7,313 nucleotides of DNA, taken from contig JAGOIJ010000080.1 in NCBI GenBank assembly GCA_017995695.1, positions 1 through 7,313 of the forward strand. The letters run 5' to 3'. Within the stretch, counting starts at the first letter, position 1. The number at the start of each line of letters is the position of its first letter. A program made the translations under genes and the position numbers. This DNA is from Candidatus Omnitrophota bacterium (lineage in GTDB: Bacteria; Omnitrophota; Gorgyraeia; Gygaellales; Profunditerraquicolaceae). Shown here one piece after another: positions 1 to 6,446 of the stretch. The notes below the pieces were generated by a model. That model did not search any database. It saw nothing but the letters and a program-made list of their open reading frames with translations, and was not told where the DNA came from.

Positions 1-1029
1 GAAGAAACCTTGTCGTTATACCGTCAGGAAGAGGTTAAGTTAAAAGGCGTTGTCGAGCGGTACTTTAGCCTCAAGGATCTTCAACCAGTCACGCTGGATG
101 GCAAGGTGGTTGAGATCAACGCAAATATTGAGTTTCCCGATGAAATGGCTTCTGCAAAAGAACATGGCGCCCAGGGGATTGGTTTGTACCGCACAGAATT
201 TTTTTATATGAACCGTAAGGATCTTCCTACTGAAGAGGAGCATTATGAGGCGTATAAGTATGTTGCCGAGCAGATGAACCCTCATCAGGTTGTTATTCGT
301 ACCATTGACTTAGGTGGAGATAAATTTTTGTCTCAATTTGCGATTCCCCGGGAAATGCAGCCGTTCCTTGGTTGGCGCGCTATACGGTTTTGTCTAGCTC
401 GCCCGGATATCTTTAAAGTGCAGTTACGGGCGATCCTGCGCGCCTCTGCCCATGGCAATCTGAAGCTTATGTATCCGATGATTTCCGGTATTGAAGAACT
501 GCAGCAGGCAAACGCTATTCTTACTGAAGCAAAGATGGAATTATGGAAACAAAGCATATCGTTTAATGAAAATATTGAAGTTGGAGCGATGATTGAGGTT
601 CCTTCTGCGGCCATGACTGCCGATATCCTCACCAAGGCTGTTAACTTCTTCAGCATAGGCACCAATGATCTTATCCAATATTCATTAGCGGTTGATCGCA
701 CTAATGAAAAAGTGGCGTATCTATATGATCCGGCGCACCCCGCAGTGTTAAGAATGATTAAAGGTGTTATTGACGCGGCCCACCAAGCAAATATATGGGT
801 GGGGATGTGCGGTGAAATGGCTGGAGAAGCAAGTTTGATGCTTATTTTGCTTGGCTTGGGGCTTGATGAATTTAGCATGCCTCCTTCAGTTATCCCCGAA
901 GCAAAATATTTGGTTCGAAGTGTAACTTTGCAACAGGCAAAGGAAATAGCCTTGCAGGCCTTAACGTTATCAACTGGCAAGGAGATTGAAGAATTTAGTA
1001 AGGCAAAGGCAAGAGAGATTTTGCGCTAG
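1..1029 (+). CDS. ptsI: Phosphoenolpyruvate-protein phosphotransferase (PTS enzyme I), C-terminal part, 5'-truncated
   Basis: Cytoplasmic enzyme I takes the phosphate from PEP onto a histidine and passes it to HPr. The reading frame is open to base 1, so the TTG at 10 is an internal Leu codon, not the start. The visible 342 residues (counted from base 1) are the PEP-binding TIM barrel and the dimerisation domain. Family motifs appear in order: GIGLYRTEFF (59-68), RTIDLGGDK (100-108), FLGWRAIR (122-129), MIEVPSA (197-203), the signature FFSIGTNDLIQYSLAVDR (216-233) and GMCGE with the proton-donor Cys (about 270). All expected PEP and Mg ligands look intact (Arg in RTEFF, Arg in RTIDLGGDK, Glu in EVPSA, Asn-Asp in GTND). 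Against a usual length of about 575 residues, roughly 230 are missing, including the phospho-histidine domain that lies outside the window. The next gene starts 22 bases downstream. A PPDK or PEP synthase is unlikely because the motif set and C-terminal length fit EI. Confidence 0.95.
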   Translation, partial: EETLSLYRQEEVKLKGVVERYFSLKDLQPVTLDGKVVEINANIEFPDEMASAKEHGAQGIGLYRTEFFYMNRKDLPTEEEHYEAYKYVAEQMNPHQVVIRTIDLGGDKFLSQFAIPREMQPFLGWRAIRFCLARPDIFKVQLRAILRASAHGNLKLMYPMISGIEELQQANAILTEAKMELWKQSISFNENIEVGAMIEVPSAAMTADILTKAVNFFSIGTNDLIQYSLAVDRTNEKVAYLYDPAHPAVLRMIKGVIDAAHQANIWVGMCGEMAGEASLMLILLGLGLDEFSMPPSVIPEAKYLVRSVTLQQAKEIALQALTLSTGKEIEEFSKAKAREILR

Positions 1030-1051
1030 CTTATTAAGAAAGTAAAAGGTT

Positions 1052-2104
1052 ATGCCGCTCGTAAAGCAGGCGTTGGATTCTGGGAATATGATTGATTTGT
1101 TGCTGGATTTTCCCCTCCAGCTTCCTGCGGCAATCCAGCTTGGGCAGACGGTTAAGCTCTCTAGCGAAAAAGGAGAGATCGAAAAAATTGTTTTTGTTGG
1201 GGTGGGCGGTTCAGCGATCGGCGCCCGGGTAATCAAGGCGTACCTGTACGCTCACTGCAAGATTCCCGTGATTGTCTGCGCTGAATATGAGTTGCCGGCG
1301 TTTGTTGATGCAAAAACCCTTGTTTTTATATCGAGTTATTCAGGCAACACTGAAGAAACGCTAAGTGGCTACCAGCAGGCGAGAGCTAAAGGTGCCTTCA
1401 TTGTTGTTATTACCTCAAACGGCGCATTAGCTCAAAAGGCTTCTGCTGATAATCAAGCGTTGGTTATCATTCCGGGTGGATTGCCTGCCCGGGCAGCGTT
1501 GGGATATTTGGCTATTATTCCTTTACTACTGCTTTCGCGTTTGGGAATTATTTCAGATATACAGCAGGAGGTGTTGCGTACGCAAGCGATGCTTGATGAT
1601 CTTAAGAAGAATCATCTACATCCTCGGATTGGCTTGCAAGAAAACATTGCTAAAAATACCGCGCGACGTTTAAAAGGCAAGATTGCCCTTATTTATGCTT
1701 CATCAATACCATTTGACGTTTGCGCGATGCGCCTGCGTAATCAGATTAATGAAAATGCAAAGTCGCTTGCCTGGAGCAACGTGTTTCCCGAGATGAATCA
1801 TAATGAAATTATGGGCTGGCAGAATCCTAGCCGCGTCTTGAAGCATCTGGCGGTGGTGATGCTAAGGGATAATTTTGTCCATCCGCGTGTGGCCAAACGA
1901 ATGGATATTACCAAAGAAATGCTCAAAGAGGCCGGGGCGCATGTGCAAGAAATTTGGTCGCATGGTGAGTTGTTGTTGGAAAGGATTTTTTCACTTATTT
2001 ATATCGGCGATTTTATTTCCTATTATTTAGCCTTGCACTATAACGTTGATCCGACTGCGGTTGACAACATACAGTTTATAAAGAATAAGCTAGCGAAGGG
2101 TTAA
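1052..2104 (+). CDS. Bifunctional phosphoglucose/phosphomannose isomerase (SIS-domain family)
   Basis: Cytoplasmic enzyme expected to interconvert glucose-6-P or mannose-6-P with fructose-6-P. The 350 residues hold two SIS folds. Visible motifs: GVGGSAIG (50-57), SSYSGNTEETL (94-104, the phosphosugar-binding loop), PARAALGY (145-152), NQINENAK (230-237), FPEMNHNEIMGW (245-256, carrying the conserved Glu and His of this family), and VDPTAV (332-337) before a Lys-rich C-terminus. This matches the archaeal-type PGI/PMI family and not classical Pgi of about 550 residues. An in-frame TAA at 1043 limits the start. ATG 1052 keeps the N-terminal helix ahead of the LDFP motif, but its only SD-like match (AAGG, 1046-1049) sits two bases away. 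TTG 1073 or ATG 1088 are possible shorter starts. It lies between ptsI and a sugar nucleotidyltransferase, so it can serve both glycolysis and mannose or glucose activation. Which of the two activities dominates cannot be read from the sequence. Confidence 0.88.
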   Translation: MPLVKQALDSGNMIDLLLDFPLQLPAAIQLGQTVKLSSEKGEIEKIVFVGVGGSAIGARVIKAYLYAHCKIPVIVCAEYELPAFVDAKTLVFISSYSGNTEETLSGYQQARAKGAFIVVITSNGALAQKASADNQALVIIPGGLPARAALGYLAIIPLLLLSRLGIISDIQQEVLRTQAMLDDLKKNHLHPRIGLQENIAKNTARRLKGKIALIYASSIPFDVCAMRLRNQINENAKSLAWSNVFPEMNHNEIMGWQNPSRVLKHLAVVMLRDNFVHPRVAKRMDITKEMLKEAGAHVQEIWSHGELLLERIFSLIYIGDFISYYLALHYNVDPTAVDNIQFIKNKLAKG

Positions 2105-2105
2105 G

Positions 2106-2855
2106 ATGAAGGCATTAATATTGGCAGCAGGGTATGCAACGCGTCTGTATCCGTTGACAAAAGAGTTCCCCAAGCCTCTTCTTGAAGTTGAGAAAAAACC
2201 CATTATAGATTATATCGTCGAAAAGATAGAAGGATTGAGCGCTATAGATGAGATACTGGTGGTTACTAATAGCAAGTTTGTCGGGCAATTTAAAGTATGG
2301 GCACAGGCGCGCGCAAGCTCAAAACCCATCCGCGTTATTGACGATTTAACGACGAGTAACGATGACCGGTTGGGCGCGATTGGCGATATCCATTTTGCTT
2401 TGCAGGATACCAACCTTTGCGATGACCTTTTAGTGATAGGGGGCGATAATCTTTTTGAAGACCCTTTACATGATTTTCTGGCGTTTGCCCAGACTCATCG
2501 TTCGGCACCGAGTATCGGTATCTATGATATTCAGGATATTACCCATGCTAATAAATACGGCGTGGTTAAGCTTTCCGATGATCAGCGGGTGGTTGATTTT
2601 CAGGAAAAGCCCGCTAAGCCTCAATCTACCTTAGTTGCAATGTGCGTTTATTATTTTCCTTGCGATAAGCTTGGCCTGATCAAGGAGTACTTAACGTTGC
2701 GTCAAGGCAAGCACGATGCAACCGGCTTTTACATTGATTGGCTGCGCCAACAAGTGCCTGTGTATGCTTTTTTGTTTAAAGGCCGCTGGTATGATATCGG
2801 CGATCATGCGTTTTACCATAAGGCAAATACTCAATTCAACAAAGGAGGAGTTTGA
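2106..2855 (+). CDS. Sugar-1-phosphate nucleotidyltransferase (RmlA/GlmU-N-like)
   Basis: Predicted cytoplasmic transferase joining a hexose-1-phosphate to an NTP to give an NDP-sugar and PPi. The 249 residues are one Rossmann-like nucleotidyltransferase domain. Visible motifs: LAAGYATRL (6-14, nucleotide-binding loop), FPKPLLEV (21-28, with the phosphate-binding Lys), VIGGDNLFED (110-119, with a metal Asp), KYGVVKL (150-156), FQEKPA (165-170) and GRWYDIGD (226-233, with the second metal Asp). The usual GxGTRL loop here reads GYATRL, a variant that also occurs in other members as far as I recall. There is no left-handed helix acetyltransferase domain, and it is shorter than typical RmlA (about 290). 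It starts one base after the isomerase stop, with GAAGGG at 2095-2100 as ribosome site. The neighbouring PGI/PMI supplies G6P or M6P, so dTDP-glucose, UDP-glucose or GDP-mannose are all possible products. The sequence alone does not choose between them. Confidence 0.87.
   Translation: MKALILAAGYATRLYPLTKEFPKPLLEVEKKPIIDYIVEKIEGLSAIDEILVVTNSKFVGQFKVWAQARASSKPIRVIDDLTTSNDDRLGAIGDIHFALQDTNLCDDLLVIGGDNLFEDPLHDFLAFAQTHRSAPSIGIYDIQDITHANKYGVVKLSDDQRVVDFQEKPAKPQSTLVAMCVYYFPCDKLGLIKEYLTLRQGKHDATGFYIDWLRQQVPVYAFLFKGRWYDIGDHAFYHKANTQFNKGGV
2841..2848 (+). promoter_or_regulatory. Strong ribosome binding site for metK
   Basis: AAAGGAGG lies inside the last codons of the nucleotidyltransferase gene, six bases before ATG 2855. 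This spacing favours ATG 2855 over the in-frame TTG at 2852, only three bases away. The start codon shares its A with the TGA stop of the upstream gene, a typical arrangement for translational coupling. Confidence 0.75.
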
Positions 2856-4033
2856 TGGGGTCGCAAAAGTACTTTTTTTCTTCTGAATCAGTGGGCGAAG
2901 GTCATCCGGATAAGGTGTGCGATCAAATTTCCGATGGCGTCCTTGATGCCGTGCTGAAACTCGATGCCAATAATAAAAAAAGCAGGGTAGCCTGCGAAAC
3001 GTATGTTACGATGGGCCTTTTGATTGTGGGAGGCGAGATTACCACCAGCGCTTATGTCGATGTGCAGAAGCTTGCGCGTGGCATCATCAAAGAGATCGGT
3101 TACACCCATCCTCGTTATGGCTTCGATTATAATACGTGCGCGATTGTCAATACGATTAATAGTCAATCTCCTGATATTGCCCAAGGCGTTGACTCCGGAG
3201 GTGCAGGCGACCAGGGGATCATGTTTGGCTATGCATGCAAGGAAACCGAAGAACTCATGCCTTTGCCTATCACGCTTGCGCATAAATTAGTCAAGCGCAT
3301 GGCGCAGGTGCGTCGGGAAAATACCCTGCGCTATTTAGGCCCTGATTGCAAATCGCAGGTGACTGTTGAATACCATAACGGCCAAGCTAAGCGCGTGGAT
3401 AGCGTAGTGCTTGCTTGTCAGCACACTGACGAAGTCTTAGATAGCACCGGAAAACATATAACGGCTCACGCGCGTCAAGAGCTTATCGATGTTGTTGCCT
3501 CGCCTATTGTTAAAGGCTTGGCTGATAAGCACACCAAATACTATGTTAACCAAACAGGTAAGTTTTTGATTGGCGGGCCGCAGTCGGATACCGGGATGAC
3601 AGGCCGTAAGATAATTGTTGATACCTATGGCGGCAGTATCCCGCATGGCGGAGGCGCATTCTCAGGAAAAGATCCTACCAAAGTTGATCGATCTGCTGCG
3701 TATATGTGCCGTTATATTGCAAAGAATATGGTTGCTGCAGGCCTGGCTGATAGATTTATGATACAGTTATCATATGTCATTGGGTATGCTGATCCGCTTT
3801 CAATCTTTGTTGAAACGTATGGCACGGGTAAGCTGTCCGATGATTTGCTTGTTAAGCTCATCCGTGAGAATTTTGAATTGACGCCGCGCGGGATCATCAG
3901 CTCGCTTGATCTGCTGCGTCCGGTATATCGTCAGACTGCCTGCTATGGGCATTTTGGCAGGTCGGAAGCTGATTTTACCTGGGAAAAAACTGACAAGGCG
4001 GCGGCGCTGAAAAAACAGGCAAGCAGATTGTAA
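2855..4033 (+). CDS. metK: S-adenosylmethionine synthetase (methionine adenosyltransferase)
   Basis: Makes S-adenosylmethionine from methionine and ATP in the cytoplasm, releasing PPi and Pi. It has 392 residues from ATG 2855, close to the usual bacterial length of about 385. The three MAT domains are complete. Visible landmarks: SVGEGHPDKVCDQISD (12-27, with His17 and Asp19), VGGEITT (58-64), signature 1 GAGDQGIMFGYA (116-127), KSQVTVEY (166-173), TGRKIIVDTYGG (249-260) and signature 2 GGGAFSGKDPTKVDRSAAY (265-283). Residues matching the E. coli catalytic Lys and Arg set (K166, R251, K252, K272, K276) and metal-binding Asp278 are all present, so it should be active. It overlaps the upstream stop by one base and is probably translationally coupled to the sugar nucleotidyltransferase. 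ahcY follows after 148 bases, pairing SAM synthesis with SAH removal. Nothing in the protein looks unusual. Confidence 0.98.
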   Translation: MGSQKYFFSSESVGEGHPDKVCDQISDGVLDAVLKLDANNKKSRVACETYVTMGLLIVGGEITTSAYVDVQKLARGIIKEIGYTHPRYGFDYNTCAIVNTINSQSPDIAQGVDSGGAGDQGIMFGYACKETEELMPLPITLAHKLVKRMAQVRRENTLRYLGPDCKSQVTVEYHNGQAKRVDSVVLACQHTDEVLDSTGKHITAHARQELIDVVASPIVKGLADKHTKYYVNQTGKFLIGGPQSDTGMTGRKIIVDTYGGSIPHGGGAFSGKDPTKVDRSAAYMCRYIAKNMVAAGLADRFMIQLSYVIGYADPLSIFVETYGTGKLSDDLLVKLIRENFELTPRGIISSLDLLRPVYRQTACYGHFGRSEADFTWEKTDKAAALKKQASRL

Positions 4034-4040
4034 GATTTTT

Positions 4041-4104
4041 TTAAGGTTTTGTTTGCGGCTACGTATCGTCTAACGTAGATCGTAATAGTGTTACGAAACC
4101 TTGA
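4041..4104 (+). ncRNA. Candidate structured RNA element (three-way junction) between metK and ahcY
   Basis: Read by eye, the 148-base gap between metK and ahcY can fold compactly. P1 pairs 4041-4049 with 4096-4104 (nine pairs, one G-U). P2 pairs CTACGT 4059-4064 with ACGTAG 4073-4078 around an eight-base loop. P3 pairs CGTAA 4081-4085 with TTACG 4091-4095 around a five-base loop. P2 and P3 are two bases apart and P3 stacks directly on P1. A run of seven T sits just before it (4036-4042). It matches no SAM or SAH riboswitch consensus that I know. It may be a leader of ahcY, a 3' element of metK, or chance pairing in a short gap. No energy or covariation has been computed. Confidence 0.3.
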
Positions 4105-4137
4105 CGAACAACGCGACTATAAAACGAAACCGATACA

Positions 4138-4159
4138 TGGCCGTAACCTTATCCGGCTA
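4138..4159 (+). other. Small hairpin in the ahcY leader
   Basis: GCCG at 4140-4143 pairs with CGGC at 4154-4157, extendable by T-A and G-T pairs to 4138 and 4159, around a ten-base loop. The loop holds AACCTT (4145-4150), which is complementary to AAGGTT at 4043-4048 in the 5' arm of the upstream junction. A long-range or alternative pairing is therefore possible. The stem is short and could be chance. It ends 22 bases before the ahcY start codon and leaves the ribosome site free. Confidence 0.2.
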
Positions 4160-4171
4160 CTAAAACGCAAG

Positions 4172-4177
4172 AAAGGA
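4172..4177 (+). promoter_or_regulatory. Ribosome binding site for ahcY
   Basis: AAAGGA ends four bases before ATG 4182, which is slightly tight but workable. An out-of-frame ATG at 4177 overlaps the site, so it cannot use it, and runs only six codons. This supports 4182 as the start. Confidence 0.55.
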
Positions 4178-4181
4178 TGCT

Positions 4182-5438
4182 ATGCATTACGATATAAAGG
4201 ATATCAGATTAGCTAAGAAAGGAACACTACGTATCGAATGGGCAGCTAATAGTATGCCCGTGCTCAAGCTGATTGCTGAACGTTTCAAAAAAGAAAAGCC
4301 GTTGCAAGGCAAGACGATTGCCGCGTGTTTGCATGTTACGACTGAAACCGGCGTTCTCATGGCAACATTGAAGGCTGGCGGCGCAAGCGTGTATCTGTGC
4401 GCTTCGAATCCTTTATCTACACAAGACGACGTCGCTGCTTCCTTAGTGAAAGATCTTAAGATCGCAGTTTTTGCGATTAAGGGAGAGGATACCAAGACGT
4501 ACTATAAGCACATGACCGCTGCCCTTATGCCAAAACCTGATATTACTATGGATGACGGAGCAGATTTGGTGAGCACTATCCATCAGCGTCCGCAATCTGC
4601 ACATGCTAATATCATCGGTGGCACCGAGGAAACAACAACCGGCGTTATCCGCTTACGAGCCCTTGCTCAAGAAGGAAAGTTGCGTTACCCCATTATTGCC
4701 GTTAATGACGCCTTAACCAAGCATCTCTTTGATAACCGCTACGGCACAGGACAGTCAACGCTCGACGGCATTATTCGCTCAACGAATAAATTAATCTGCG
4801 GGGCGAATGTCGTAGTGTGCGGTTATGGATGGTGCGGCAAGGGTGTAGCCATGCGCGCGAAAGGTATGGGCGCAAATGTTATAGTTATTGAGGTTGATCC
4901 GTTGCGCGCCATTGAAGCGAGCATGGATGGGTTTCGCGTTATGCCGATTCAAGAGGCTGCGCGTATCGGCGACGTCTTTGTGACCGTTACCGGCGATATT
5001 AATGTTATTCGCAAAGAGCATTTTAGCGCGATGAAAAACGGGGCGATTGTTTCAAATTCAGGGCATTTTAATGTCGAGATTGATATTCCGGCATTAGAGA
5101 AATTAAGTAAGGCAAAAAGGACAATCCGAGATTTTGTTGATGAATATACGCTTAAGACGGGGAAAAAGATCTACCTGTTAGGAGAAGGTCGCCTCATTAA
5201 TTTGGCTGCTGCTGAAGGGCACCCTGCATCAGTGATGGATATGTCGTTTGCCAATCAGGCGTTAAGCGCTGAATATATGGTCAAGCATTATAAGACATTG
5301 CGCCGTCAGGTGTATAAAGTTCCCGATGATATCGATAAGAATATCGCTGCCCTTAAATTGAAATCCATGGGCATTACGATTGATACATTGACCAAAGAGC
5401 AGGAAAAGTATCTGGCAAGCTGGGAGATGGGCACATAA
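4182..5438 (+). CDS. ahcY: Adenosylhomocysteinase (S-adenosyl-L-homocysteine hydrolase), short archaeal/Thermotoga-type form
   Basis: NAD-dependent cytoplasmic enzyme splitting S-adenosylhomocysteine into adenosine and homocysteine, which relieves product inhibition of methyltransferases. The 418 residues compare with about 430-470 in the longer bacterial and eukaryotic forms. Substrate-domain landmarks: HVTTETG (51-57), CASNPLSTQDD (73-83), DDGAD (124-128), GGTEETTTG (146-154) and NDALTKHLFDN (175-185, with the catalytic Lys180 and Asp184). The NAD loop is GYGWCGKG (214-221), where many enzymes have GYGDVGKG, followed by Glu237, which should bind the ribose. SGHFNVEID (293-301) and EGHPASVMDMSFANQ (345-359) are also intact. 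The protein ends in SWEMGT and lacks the C-terminal Lys-Tyr-Arg-Tyr tail of the long form. These traits fit the archaeal/Thermotoga branch. Some archaeal members prefer S-inosylhomocysteine, so the exact substrate is open. pfkA begins 21 bases downstream, and metK upstream completes the SAM-use pair. Confidence 0.95.
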   Translation: MHYDIKDIRLAKKGTLRIEWAANSMPVLKLIAERFKKEKPLQGKTIAACLHVTTETGVLMATLKAGGASVYLCASNPLSTQDDVAASLVKDLKIAVFAIKGEDTKTYYKHMTAALMPKPDITMDDGADLVSTIHQRPQSAHANIIGGTEETTTGVIRLRALAQEGKLRYPIIAVNDALTKHLFDNRYGTGQSTLDGIIRSTNKLICGANVVVCGYGWCGKGVAMRAKGMGANVIVIEVDPLRAIEASMDGFRVMPIQEAARIGDVFVTVTGDINVIRKEHFSAMKNGAIVSNSGHFNVEIDIPALEKLSKAKRTIRDFVDEYTLKTGKKIYLLGEGRLINLAAAEGHPASVMDMSFANQALSAEYMVKHYKTLRRQVYKVPDDIDKNIAALKLKSMGITIDTLTKEQEKYLASWEMGT

Positions 5439-5459
5439 AACATTACACAAAAAGTAGCC

Positions 5460-6425
5460 ATGTCGATTAAAAAGATAGCGGTTTTGACAACTGGTGGTGA
5501 TGCGCCCGGCATGAATGCGGCAATTCGTTCGGTGGTGCGTTTTGCGACCTTCAAAAAGTTGGAGGTCATGGGCGTATTTCGCGGTTGGTGGGGCCTGATT
5601 AATGAAGAGCTGAAAGTTTTTGACCACCGTTCTGTTTCAGGGATTATTAATCAGGGAGGAACGGTATTAAAGACTGCGCGCTGCCCTGATTTTCAAACTA
5701 TTGAAGGGCAGGAGCGCGCATTCGCTACGATCAAGAAGTTTGCTATTGATGGCCTCATTGTTATTGGCGGCAATGGCAGTTTTACTGCCGCGCACCATTT
5801 TTACCAGAAATATCATGTCCCATGCATTGGGATCCCCGCCTCGATCGATAACGATATCAATGGCGTTGATGTGACGATTGGTTCCGATACCGCCGTCAAT
5901 ACGGCGCTTGCTGCTATAGACAATATCCGCGATACCGCAACGTCAATGGAGCGGATATTCGTGGTTGAGGTTATGGGTAGGGAATGTGGCTATATCGCAT
6001 TGCAGGTAGCCTTGGCTGGCGGCTGCGAAGATGTTATTATCCCCGAGCGGCCCGTTGATTTTAATGTGATGTGCCATGATATTGTTAATGGTAATATCAG
6101 AGGGAAAATCAGCTGGATTGTGGTGGTTGCTGAAGGCGCGGGCCACGCCGAGGATATTGCAAAGAAAATTACCGAGTGCACCACGCTTGAAACGCGCGCG
6201 GTTGTGTTGGGGCATATTCAGCGTGGCGGCCGTCCTACAGCTTTTAGCCGGGCGCTTGCGCTTAATTTAGGCGAGGCCGCTGTCGAACATATGCTTAAGG
6301 GAACAGTTGACGCTGCTGTCGTCATGAGTAATGGTAAGGTGTTTACCGTAGATTTTGCCACAGCCACCAAGAAACGTGTTATTGATGTGGAGCGTATGTA
6401 TTATTTAATCAAATCTTTAACCTAA
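5460..6425 (+). CDS. pfkA: 6-phosphofructokinase (PfkA family), with Asn in the Mg-binding loop
   Basis: Predicted glycolytic kinase converting fructose-6-P to fructose-1,6-bisphosphate. The 321 residues match the bacterial ATP-PFK length of about 320. Landmarks: TGGDAPGMNAAIR (11-23), Arg74 (TARCPDF), GGNGSF (103-108), PASIDNDI (126-133, with catalytic base Asp130), TSMERIFVVEVMGRECG (161-177, with Arg165 and Met-Gly-Arg 172-174), AEGAG (224-228, with Glu225), and TRAVVLGHIQRGG (245-257, with Arg246, His252 and Arg255). Allosteric-site arginines 23 and 27 are present. Gly106 (E. coli G104) and Ala127 instead of Lys (E. coli G124) argue for ATP over pyrophosphate as donor. The odd residue is Asn105, where E. 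coli has Asp103, a Mg ligand. An in-frame TAG at 5454 fixes ATG 5460 as the earliest start, and the N-terminus aligns well with the family, yet no Shine-Dalgarno is visible. It sits between ahcY and an aldolase gene, consistent with consecutive glycolytic steps. Confidence 0.93.
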   Translation: MSIKKIAVLTTGGDAPGMNAAIRSVVRFATFKKLEVMGVFRGWWGLINEELKVFDHRSVSGIINQGGTVLKTARCPDFQTIEGQERAFATIKKFAIDGLIVIGGNGSFTAAHHFYQKYHVPCIGIPASIDNDINGVDVTIGSDTAVNTALAAIDNIRDTATSMERIFVVEVMGRECGYIALQVALAGGCEDVIIPERPVDFNVMCHDIVNGNIRGKISWIVVVAEGAGHAEDIAKKITECTTLETRAVVLGHIQRGGRPTAFSRALALNLGEAAVEHMLKGTVDAAVVMSNGKVFTVDFATATKKRVIDVERMYYLIKSLT

Positions 6426-6432
6426 TAATTAC

Positions 6433-6438
6433 GGAGGG
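6433..6438 (+). promoter_or_regulatory. Ribosome binding site for the aldolase-family gene
   Basis: GGAGGG lies eight bases before ATG 6447. An earlier ATG at 6442 is in another frame and meets a stop after nine codons, so 6447 is the start. Confidence 0.65.
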
Positions 6439-6446
6439 ACGATGCT

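Noticed and set aside
10..12. TTG as the start codon of the ptsI fragment
   Set aside because: The frame is open upstream to base 1 and enzyme I is about 230 residues longer at its N-terminus, so this is an internal Leu codon.
333..980. A 215-codon open frame on the - strand inside ptsI
   Set aside because: It lies wholly opposite a strongly conserved gene, has no recognisable motif and its content follows the codon pattern of ptsI. The other antisense and out-of-frame openings over metK, ahcY and pfkA were dropped for the same reason.
2852..2854. TTG start for metK three bases before ATG 2855
   Set aside because: Spacing to the AAAGGAGG site would be only three bases, while ATG 2855 has six and gives the standard N-terminus.
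4034..4042. Rho-independent terminator after metK, based on the seven-T run
   Set aside because: No GC-rich hairpin precedes the T run; the foldable sequence lies after it.
4101..4123. Promoter with TTGACG as -35 and TATAAA as -10
   Set aside because: The spacer is only 11 bases, far from the usual 16-18, and no -10-like hexamer sits at the right distance. A promoter in this gap is possible but not supported.
4034..4181. Known SAM-I, SAM-II or SAH riboswitch before ahcY
   Set aside because: I could not find the conserved core sequences of these classes. The structure described is reported only as an unclassified candidate.
5460..6425. Pyrophosphate-dependent phosphofructokinase
   Set aside because: The PPi-type markers (Asp after GGD, and Lys before TIDND) are absent; the protein has Gly106 and Ala127.
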